DNA from: Spirochaetaceae bacterium UBA1306 | GTDB taxonomy: Bacteria > Spirochaetota > Spirochaetia > Treponematales > Rectinemataceae | Assembly (NCBI GenBank): GCA_002307245.1 | Contig: DBTW01000179.1 | Span: 1 to 11,233 of the forward strand | Reading direction: 5' to 3' | Length of the DNA: 11,233 nucleotides | In this document: positions 5,795-11,233 of the stretch, in pieces | Numbering within the stretch: position 1 is the stretch's first letter | How the letters are laid out: each line of letters begins with the position of its first letter | Position numbers and translations under genes: made by a program | Notes under the pieces: model-generated | What the model was told of the DNA's origin: nothing | Databases searched by the model: none | What the model saw: the letters and a program-made list of their open reading frames with translations, nothing else

Positions 5795-7465
5795 TCAGGG
5801 CCTGGTGCCACCACCGCCACCGGATGAGCCGCTCGACGAGCCGGCCGTCGTCACGACGCTCACTGGGGTAAAGGTCGCGAACGAGGTCCCGGCCGTATAC
5901 ACGCCTCCGGAATAAAGGCCGTCCGCGACCGTGCCCGTCGAGCTCCCGCCGTAATAGACGGAGTATTTCGTTCCTATCGCGAGCTTCGGAGAACAGAAGA
6001 TGATCGATGTGTAGGCCTTGGCGGGGGAGAAAGAGAGGACGTCGCTAGCGCTCGCGTCCTCAATATGGAAGAGGACGCCCGCCTTTTGCTGAGAAGAAAG
6101 GGTCACGCGCACCGAATTCTGCGTCGATGAACCGCTCAGGTTCACGTTATTCACGGCAGCCGCGATTATCGTCCCGCCGCTTACGACCATTGTGCCGTTG
6201 ACGTCGATACCTTCCTCCATGCTCGCGAGGGGTCCATTGACGATAAGGGTGCCGCCCGTCATTAAGGCATTGCCGTTCGAGTCGACGCCATCCGATGTGG
6301 AGTTGATTACTATATACCCGCCGTTTATCGTCAGCTTAGAGCCGTCATTCGATTCCGAACCGCCCGCAACCAGGCTCGCGGACATGCTGAACCCATCATC
6401 GCTGGAAGTGATCCGGATCGTGCCGCCATTAATCGTAAGGTTGTAGCCGGCGATACCCTCGGTCGACTTCGAGATCGTTATCGCGGTATCGTCCCCGCCG
6501 ATCGTCATAGCCGAACTGGAGCCGAACTTGAGGCCTTGACCGCCCGAAGAGATCGCGAAGGTTCCCCCGCTGATGTCTCCGCTTCCCGCGCTGTGAACCG
6601 CGTCGTCGGCGGAGATGATATCGAAGCTTCCGCCCGAGACGACGAGACTGCTCACCGCCTTGATTCCCTTGCCCGTCGCGTCGATATCGAAGCTACCGCC
6701 ATCGATACGGATGAATCCTTTCTCGGTTTCCTCATCATTGGTGGCCGAGATGCCGTCATCCCCGGATACGACGGTAATGGTCCCGGCCTTCACCGCCACG
6801 TAGTCGCGCCCCTTGATGCCGTCAGCCTTGGCCTTCACCCCAATCACGCCCCCGGTGATCTTGAGACCGTCCTTGCACTTGATTCCATCAGCGTAGTTTG
6901 CGTCGACGCTCAAGGATCCCGCGCCATTGATCGTCAAATCGTCATGGCTGAAGATCGCAGCGTCCGGCTCGGCGGCGACGGCGTCGTCGAAGACCGTATA
7001 GGTCAAGCCGTCAGAGACCGCGTTGGTGGTCCCATCGGCCAGGGTCAAGATCGTCTTGTCGGCATTGACGACAAAGATCGGCGAGGTAGCCGAATTGGCG
7101 ATCGTGATTCCGTCGAAAATGATGACGACCTTGTCCTCGTCGCCAGCCTCCACCCTTATCTGGCCGTTGGTCAAGGTGCCGCTCAAGCAATATGTGCCGG
7201 CCGCGGCAATGGTAAGGACCGACCCGACCGCGCTAGCGCCGCTCCCCGAGACCGCGATCGAATCACCATTCAGCGCGATCGAGCATTCGGTGCCGTCCGT
7301 CGTGACAGCCGCAGCTTCGGTATCCTCGCTATCGTATTCCAGGGAAGATGATGTATCGCCGCTTTCGGTGGTTGCCTTAGCAAGATTAGATGATTGGGAA
7401 CAAGCGCTCAAACAAAACAGAGCCGCGAACAAAAACGGCATGGAGGATAATCCACATTGCTTCAT
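5795..7465 (-). CDS. Cthe_2159-type carbohydrate-binding beta-helix lipoprotein
   Basis: This 556-residue protein has a lipoprotein signal (FLFAALFC then lipobox LSAC, Cys22), so the mature protein should be membrane-anchored. After a Ser/Thr/Glu-rich linker (about 23-60) comes an N-terminal beta domain (60-165), and then many parallel beta-helix turns from about 175 to 440. The turns repeat the pattern I-x-G-G-x-(F/I)-x-(I/V) followed by an acidic S-x-D-D-G-I loop (examples near 205-217, 228-240, 256-268, 278-290, 346-358, 379-394). This matches the Cthe_2159 (PF14262, DUF4353) family, whose founding member binds cellulose and acidic polysaccharide and holds calcium in such acidic loops. A beta domain (440-535) and a Ser/Gly-rich tail (541-553) end the protein. 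ATG 7465 is chosen because GAGGGG lies close upstream; a TTG at 7477 is an alternative. It is the first gene of the export operon. Confidence 0.87.
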   Translation of the reverse strand: MKQCGLSSMPFLFAALFCLSACSQSSNLAKATTESGDTSSSLEYDSEDTEAAAVTTDGTECSIALNGDSIAVSGSGASAVGSVLTIAAAGTYCLSGTLTNGQIRVEAGDEDKVVIIFDGITIANSATSPIFVVNADKTILTLADGTTNAVSDGLTYTVFDDAVAAEPDAAIFSHDDLTINGAGSLSVDANYADGIKCKDGLKITGGVIGVKAKADGIKGRDYVAVKAGTITVVSGDDGISATNDEETEKGFIRIDGGSFDIDATGKGIKAVSSLVVSGGSFDIISADDAVHSAGSGDISGGTFAISSGGQGLKFGSSSAMTIGGDDTAITISKSTEGIAGYNLTINGGTIRITSSDDGFSMSASLVAGGSESNDGSKLTINGGYIVINSTSDGVDSNGNALMTGGTLIVNGPLASMEEGIDVNGTMVVSGGTIIAAAVNNVNLSGSSTQNSVRVTLSSQQKAGVLFHIEDASASDVLSFSPAKAYTSIIFCSPKLAIGTKYSVYYGGSSTGTVADGLYSGGVYTAGTSFATFTPVSVVTTAGSSSGSSGGGGGTRP

Positions 7466-7639
7466 GCTGCCCCTCAAAGATATCGCCAGCGAGCCCTTCG
7501 CAAGCTCAACAGTGATAAATATATGCCTATAGCAGTCCTGAAGAGTGGCGTAATAGTGATGAGTTCTTGAAGAAGCTAGGCATTTTCGGTGAGCAGGCAG
7601 CCACGACGTGGAAATGCGGAATTTTACATAAATAAGGCT
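7466..7639. other. Intergenic region between the MocR gene and the lipoprotein gene
   Basis: This 174-base region is visibly richer in A and T than its surroundings. On the minus strand a -10-like TATATT (7518-7523) lies about 50 bases upstream of the lipoprotein ATG, but no convincing -35 is paired with it. GCATTT (7580-7585) and AAATGC (7612-7617) could form a stem enclosing the smaller CCACG-A-CGTGG dyad (7601-7611). No T-run follows on the minus strand, so it is at best a weak terminator for the MocR gene. No coding sequence is supported. Confidence 0.4.
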
Positions 7640-9067
7640 TCATGCGAGGTCAGCAGCCAGGCGGCCTAGTCGAGCCAGGTCCTTCTCCGTCCTCTCGGAC
7701 CAAGCTGCCGCGTTGAGCCGGATATAGTCCCGGAATTTGCCCGTGGGCGAGAACATGAAGCCGGGAGCAAGCGTGATCCTAGACTTCACGGCCTCGCTGT
7801 AGAGGCTCATGGAATCCAGGCCTCCGGGCAGCTTCACCCAGATCACGTAGCCGCCAAGGGGCTCGGCGATCCTGGTGCCCTCGGGGAAACGCTCCTCGAT
7901 GGCGCGGACCATGCCGAGCGACTTCTGCGCGTAAGCCTTCCGGATCTTCCTTAGGTGTAGGTCGTAGCCCCCCGATTCAAGATAGCGCGCTATCGTGAGC
8001 TGAGGCAGCACCGAGGTCCCATTGGAGTAGGCCATCTTGAGCTTGCGGATCCGGTCCAGATATCGACCGGGCGCCACCCAACCCGTCCTGTAGCCGGGGG
8101 AAATGTCCTTGGAGAAGGAAGAGCAGAGAAGGACGTTACCTGTCGCGTCCGAAGCCTTGGCCAGGCTGGGCCTGCGCTCCGAAAAGTACAGCTCGCCATA
8201 TATGTCGTTCTCGATGAGGGGCACCCCGCGCGAGGCGAGTATCGACGCCAGTTGCGCCTTCGCGTCGTCGGGCATTCGGCTCCCCAAGGGATTATTGAAG
8301 TTGGTCATGGCCACGACGGCCTTGACGGGATGGTTCTCGAGGGCGAAGCCGAGGGCGTCGAGGCTCATGCCGGTTCCGGGATTGGCGGGGATCTCGAGCG
8401 CCTTCAAATGCAGCGACTCGAGGATGAGCAGGATGCCGAAATAGGTCGGGGACTCGATGGCCACGGTATCGCCCGGCGAGCAGACCGCTTGCAGGCAGAG
8501 CGACATCGCCTCGCTGCAACCGGCTGTGATCACGATATCGTCGGGCCCGACCTCGCAGCCATAACCGAAGGCGCGCTGAGCGACCTGAACGCGAAGCTCC
8601 TCGCAGCCCTCGGGCATGGTGGAGGTGTCCACGGCGAAACGCCCCTCGCGCGCCAGCTCGGCGAGGATGCGGTTAAGGCGGGCCGTAGGGAGGAGATCGG
8701 GATCCGGCGTGGCCGCACCGAACTGGGCGAAGTCGGGATCGTGTTTGTCGCGGAAGAGTCGGATCGACATATCGTCGATGCTGACCTTCTTCGGGTCTTC
8801 GCTGGGCGGCGCGGGATTGGCCTCGGGCTCGAGGCCGACTTTTCGCGGGCGAATCTTCACGTAATAACCGGACTGCGGCCTCGCCTCTATGATGCCGCGC
8901 GTCTCGAGGAGGCGGTAGGCCTGCAACACGGTGGAAAGGGACAGGCCCCGCTGCTCCGCGGATTCGCGCAAGGCGGGCACCCGCCCTCCCTCGGGGAAGG
9001 TGCCCGCGAGGATTCTCTCCTCGAGTTCGTGCGCGAACCGCTCGTAGAGCGGAGTCCTAGTATCCAT
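7640..9067 (-). CDS. MocR-type regulator: GntR winged helix fused to a PLP aminotransferase domain
   Basis: The 475-residue protein has a GntR winged helix-turn-helix (about 1-72, with GGRVPALRESAEQRGLS and TVLQAYRLLETRGII) and a short Pro/Glu-rich linker (about 73-100). A fold-type I aminotransferase domain follows to the end. The PLP-binding residues look intact: Tyr209 in SPTYFG, Asn259 in NFNNP, Asp288 and Tyr290 in ENDIYGEL, Lys320 in SSFSKDISPG as the Schiff-base lysine, Arg328 in GYRTGW, and Arg450 in YIRLN for the substrate carboxylate. Such proteins (GabR, PdxR, TauR) are PLP-dependent transcription factors; some relatives may keep transaminase activity, which cannot be excluded here. 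The ATG at 9067 lies only 6 bases after the stop of the alpha-oxoamine synthase gene and has no strong ribosome binding site, so translation is probably coupled. Its natural target is the promoter of its own operon, by inference. Confidence 0.92.
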   Translation of the reverse strand: MDTRTPLYERFAHELEERILAGTFPEGGRVPALRESAEQRGLSLSTVLQAYRLLETRGIIEARPQSGYYVKIRPRKVGLEPEANPAPPSEDPKKVSIDDMSIRLFRDKHDPDFAQFGAATPDPDLLPTARLNRILAELAREGRFAVDTSTMPEGCEELRVQVAQRAFGYGCEVGPDDIVITAGCSEAMSLCLQAVCSPGDTVAIESPTYFGILLILESLHLKALEIPANPGTGMSLDALGFALENHPVKAVVAMTNFNNPLGSRMPDDAKAQLASILASRGVPLIENDIYGELYFSERRPSLAKASDATGNVLLCSSFSKDISPGYRTGWVAPGRYLDRIRKLKMAYSNGTSVLPQLTIARYLESGGYDLHLRKIRKAYAQKSLGMVRAIEERFPEGTRIAEPLGGYVIWVKLPGGLDSMSLYSEAVKSRITLAPGFMFSPTGKFRDYIRLNAAAWSERTEKDLARLGRLAADLA

Positions 9068-9073
9068 ATCGAC

Positions 9074-10252
9074 TCAGATGACGCCGGTTTTCTTGCCGGC
9101 GCGCTCGAATACGTCGAGCGCGCGCTGGAGCTGCTCGCGCGTATGCGAGGCCATGTAGCTGGTCCGCAGGAGGGCCATGCCCTCGGGGACCGCCGGAGCG
9201 ATGACGGGGTTGGTGTACACGCCATTCTCGTAGAGCTCCTTCCAAAGGCGGAAGCACTTCTCATCGTCCTTGACGATGATCGGGATAATGGGAGTCTGGG
9301 TCCCCCCGATATCGAAGCCGAGATCGCGATAGCCCTTCATCATGAGGCGGGCATTCTCCCACAGGCGCTCAACATGCTCGGGCTCGTTCTCCATGATGTC
9401 GAGGGCGGCCATCGCCGCCATGACGTTGGAGGCCGGCAGCGAAGCCGAGAAGATGAAGGACCGGGCGTGATGCTTGATGTAATTGATCACGTCCTCGTCG
9501 CCGACAATGAAGCCCCCCAGGGAGGCGAAGCTCTTCGAGAAGGTGCCCATCGTGATATCGACGTCCTTGACGAGCCCAAAGTGGGCGGCCGTGCCCCGGC
9601 CCTTGCCGAGGACGCCTATCGAATGCGCGTCGTCAACGTAGATCCTGGCCCCGTGAGCCTTGCAGATCTTGACCAGGCTCGGCAGGTCGACGATATCGCC
9701 GCCCATCGAGAACACTCCGTCCACGACCACGAGCACGCCCTTGTCCTCGGGGATCTTCCCTAGGATCCGGTCGAGCTGCTCTAGATCGCCATGCATGAAA
9801 CGCTTCATCTCGCCGAAGCCTAGCCTGCAGCCGTCAACGATGCTCGCGTGATCTTCCTTGTCGGTCACGACGACATCGTTACGCCCGATGAGGGCCGAAA
9901 TCGCCCCGAGGTTGGTCTGCATGCCGGTGCTGAAGACCAGGGCCGATTCCCTTCCCATGAAGGCGGCGAGCCGCCTCTCAAGCTCGACATGGATACTCAT
10001 CGTCCCGTTGATGAGGCGGCTGCCGGTACAGCTGGTGCCGAAGGTGTCGATGGCTTCCTGCGCGGCCTTCCGGATCTTGGGATGGAAGGTCAGGCCGAGA
10101 TAGTTATTCGAACCGAGCATGAGCACCTTGCGGCCGTTCATTACGACCTCGGTGCCATCCGTGCTCTCCAAAGCCTGGAAGAAGGGATACAGGCCAGCTT
10201 CCATCGCCTTCTTGTCCCTGTCGAATTCCGAACACTTCTTGAGAATGTCCAC
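9074..10252 (-). CDS. Alpha-oxoamine synthase family PLP enzyme (serine palmitoyltransferase / BioF / KBL type)
   Basis: The family condenses an amino acid with an acyl-CoA, losing CO2, to give an alpha-amino ketone. The 392 residues cover the whole fold. Visible features are GSNNYLGL (47-54), the substrate loop GTSCTGSRLINGT (72-84), His135 in DHAS stacking on PLP, Asp207 and His210 in YVDDAHSIGVLG, Lys240 in GTFSKSFASLGG as the Schiff-base lysine, and Arg363 in LLRTSYMASH. The wording of the N-terminal third and of the PIIPI and NPVIAPAVP stretches recalls Bacteroides-type serine palmitoyltransferase more than BioF or KBL as I remember them, but substrate choice cannot be read from the sequence, so no symbol is given. 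The start is GTG at 10252, with AAGGAG 6 bases upstream; no ATG is available. No biotin, threonine-catabolic or sphingolipid gene is adjacent. A MocR regulator follows in the same operon. Confidence 0.92.
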   Translation of the reverse strand: MDILKKCSEFDRDKKAMEAGLYPFFQALESTDGTEVVMNGRKVLMLGSNNYLGLTFHPKIRKAAQEAIDTFGTSCTGSRLINGTMSIHVELERRLAAFMGRESALVFSTGMQTNLGAISALIGRNDVVVTDKEDHASIVDGCRLGFGEMKRFMHGDLEQLDRILGKIPEDKGVLVVVDGVFSMGGDIVDLPSLVKICKAHGARIYVDDAHSIGVLGKGRGTAAHFGLVKDVDITMGTFSKSFASLGGFIVGDEDVINYIKHHARSFIFSASLPASNVMAAMAALDIMENEPEHVERLWENARLMMKGYRDLGFDIGGTQTPIIPIIVKDDEKCFRLWKELYENGVYTNPVIAPAVPEGMALLRTSYMASHTREQLQRALDVFERAGKKTGVI

Positions 10253-10258
10253 AGATCA

Positions 10259-10264
10259 CTCCTT
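10259..10264 (-). promoter_or_regulatory. Ribosome binding site fixing a GTG start
   Basis: The minus strand reads AAGGAG, 6 bases before GTG (10250-10252). There is no ATG in a suitable place, so this site decides the start of the alpha-oxoamine synthase. Confidence 0.75.
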
Positions 10265-10297
10265 GCGCCCCTGGTGAGGTACCGGGAACGGCTACTA

Positions 10298-10322
10298 CTT
10301 CGGACCTTAAGCCCGCCCGAAG
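10298..10322. other. Hairpin in the leader of the alpha-oxoamine synthase operon
   Basis: CTTCGG (10298-10303) and CCGAAG (10317-10322) form a perfect 6-base stem with a 13-base loop. It lies within the predicted leader of about 130 bases. There is no adjacent T-run. It may shape the leader RNA, but no known riboswitch is recognised. Confidence 0.3.
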
Positions 10323-10389
10323 ATAATGCGTTGCGATAACGGGTGAGATAGTCTCCCCGAGTCCCGAAACGCGTTGATGCGGTCTGCTA

Positions 10390-10418
10390 AATGTAATGGA
10401 TTGCCAGTTATTTGACAA
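10390..10418 (-). promoter_or_regulatory. Promoter of the alpha-oxoamine synthase-MocR operon
   Basis: The minus strand has TTGTCA (10413-10418, five of six consensus bases), a 17-base spacer and TACATT (10390-10395). The predicted start is near 10383, giving a leader of about 130 bases. The 8-base palindrome AACGCGTT (10368-10375) lies just downstream of the start and could be an operator. Confidence 0.7.
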
Positions 10419-10424
10419 GCCGCG

Positions 10425-11177
10425 CTACATTGTCAGGCGGTAGTAGGCGATGCCAATGTACTCATGGAGCGCAAGCCGCGACGTATCGAGCCTGCTGGTA
10501 TCGGGCATGAAGTCGGACCAAGAGTAGGGCGATCGCTTCGCTCGATAGTCCGTCGGCGCCGGCATAACACTTATACCCTGCCGCTCGAAGGCGAGCACGG
10601 ATCGGGGCATGTGGAACGCGCTCGTGACGAGAATGACATCCCCGCCGAAAGCCATGGCCGATACTCCCTTGGCGTTGCCCTTTGTATCGATGCTATCGTT
10701 TTCAAGAGTTATGCGGCTACGATCAGCTCCGAGAGAGATCCATAATCGCCAGGCAGCTTCGGCCTCGCTACCTGGTATCTTGGAATCGTAACCCTTACCG
10801 CCGGAATAGATGAGCCTGGAAGCGCTCCGCCTAGCGAGCTCTAACCCATAGATCGCCCTTTTCTCGGCGGCAGGGGCAAGGGCCCCCAGCCCATCGTATT
10901 CCGGCGATGAATCGTTATAGCCGCCGCCCAGCACTACTATTGTCTTCGGGCCATCCAGTTCGATCAAGGGTCTATAACGGTCTTCGAGGGGCCGTACGAG
11001 TAGATCCGAAAAGAAGCACGTAGATAGGGCATAGACGAAGACCAAATCGACGCAGGATAGGACGGTGGCGGCTCTCCGCCTTCCGCGCACGACGAGTATA
11101 GCTGCTATACCGGCCAATAGCGCGAAGATCCCGGGCGGCAGGATTATTGCCGCAATGACTTTCCCGACGATGAACAT
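10425..11177 (-). CDS. YdcF/ElyC-like DUF218 membrane protein
   Basis: The 250-residue protein has two N-terminal transmembrane segments (about 4-30 and 38-60), then a DUF218 domain. Domain motifs are TIVVLGGG (79-86), EKRAIYGLELAR (105-116), IYSGG (123-127), the SEAEAA acidic stretch (137-142), ITLENDSIDTKGNA (156-169), VTSAFHMPRS (184-193) and a closing ALHEYIGIAYYRL. The length and two-helix opening match ElyC/YdcF-like proteins, which act at the cytoplasmic membrane and in Escherichia coli are linked to envelope precursor metabolism; the catalytic role is not settled. The ATG at 11177 has GAGGGG upstream, separated by an A-rich spacer. A -10-like TATGAT (11201-11206, minus strand) lies further upstream, but the -35 is not convincing. 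The 172-base gap and the separate promoter downstream suggest it is not in the operon of the alpha-oxoamine synthase. Confidence 0.9.
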   Translation of the reverse strand: MFIVGKVIAAIILPPGIFALLAGIAAILVVRGRRRAATVLSCVDLVFVYALSTCFFSDLLVRPLEDRYRPLIELDGPKTIVVLGGGYNDSSPEYDGLGALAPAAEKRAIYGLELARRSASRLIYSGGKGYDSKIPGSEAEAAWRLWISLGADRSRITLENDSIDTKGNAKGVSAMAFGGDVILVTSAFHMPRSVLAFERQGISVMPAPTDYRAKRSPYSWSDFMPDTSRLDTSRLALHEYIGIAYYRLTM

Positions 11178-11233
11178 TTTTTTGCCCCTCGCGCCAGTCG
11201 ATCATATGGATTCCCTATAGCATGTATTTAAAA

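Noticed and set aside
6536..7351. 271-codon plus-strand frame opposite the beta-helix lipoprotein
   Set aside because: Asp/Arg/Val-rich product that mirrors the repeats of the real gene; no ribosome binding site or family resemblance.
2875..7465. Complete polyphosphate-type system with a DUF4956 protein
   Set aside because: No VTC/CYTH-type polymerase or CotH gene is present anywhere in the window, so only a partial resemblance can be claimed.
7580..7617. Terminator downstream of the MocR gene
   Set aside because: The stem is only 6 bases with a large loop and is not followed by T residues on the minus strand.
8252..9763. 503-codon open frame on the plus strand, antisense to the MocR and alpha-oxoamine synthase genes
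   Set aside because: It lies opposite two clear enzyme-family genes whose motifs are complete. Long mirror frames are expected in G+C-rich coding DNA, and its product has no recognisable domain.
10458..10500. Tandem DTSRL-DTSRL duplication near the end of the DUF218 protein
   Set aside because: The two copies differ in most codon third positions and the region still aligns by eye with the usual C-terminal pattern of the family, so a recent duplication is not supported.

Overview
The window is G+C-rich bacterial DNA with dense, short-spaced genes and a strong preference for G or C at third codon positions. It suggests a Gram-negative-type anaerobe or microaerophile. Exported proteins include a lipoprotein and a barrel-like protein, and oxygen is handled by superoxide reductase plus rubrerythrin rather than by an obvious catalase or superoxide dismutase. 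The gene mix recalls spirochaetes, but that is an inference from protein style and not a proven assignment.

Layout. (1) 14-1580, minus strand: an oxygen-defence operon, rubrerythrin > desulfoferrodoxin (superoxide reductase) > rubredoxin > a 98-residue protein of unknown function. It is driven by a good sigma70-type promoter at 1635-1663 whose -10 box sits inside a dyad. (2) 1664-2127: no intact gene. It holds what looks like a decayed reading frame on the minus strand and a cluster of palindromes. (3) 2128-3600, plus strand: radC, then a DUF4956 membrane protein with no Shine-Dalgarno. (4) 3597-7465, minus strand: three exported proteins in apparent operon order, a Cthe_2159-type beta-helix lipoprotein > a barrel-like secreted protein > a WG-repeat protein. 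The last meets the DUF4956 gene tail to tail, with both stop codons sharing one CTAG. (5) 7640-10252, minus strand: a two-gene operon of an alpha-oxoamine synthase (serine palmitoyltransferase/BioF/KBL fold) and, 6 bases later, a MocR-type regulator (GntR winged helix plus aminotransferase domain), with a strong promoter at 10390-10418 and a leader of about 130 bases. (6) 10425-11177, minus strand: a YdcF/ElyC-like DUF218 membrane protein.

How the genes fit together. In the first operon, rubredoxin can carry electrons both to superoxide reductase (superoxide to hydrogen peroxide) and to rubrerythrin (hydrogen peroxide to water), so the operon encodes a nearly complete two-step detoxification route. 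The middle block looks like a cell-envelope or surface-polymer module: DUF4956 proteins and Cthe_2159-type proteins are often neighbours in other bacteria, but the polyphosphate-polymerase-like (VTC) and CotH partners often seen with them are absent here. The right-hand operon pairs a PLP enzyme with a regulator that should itself bind PLP.

No CRISPR array, tRNA, rRNA, phage, transposase or defence system was seen. The least explained items are the 98-residue protein in the oxygen-defence operon, the three-gene export cluster, and the enzyme-plus-MocR pairing. None of these is proof of a new system.
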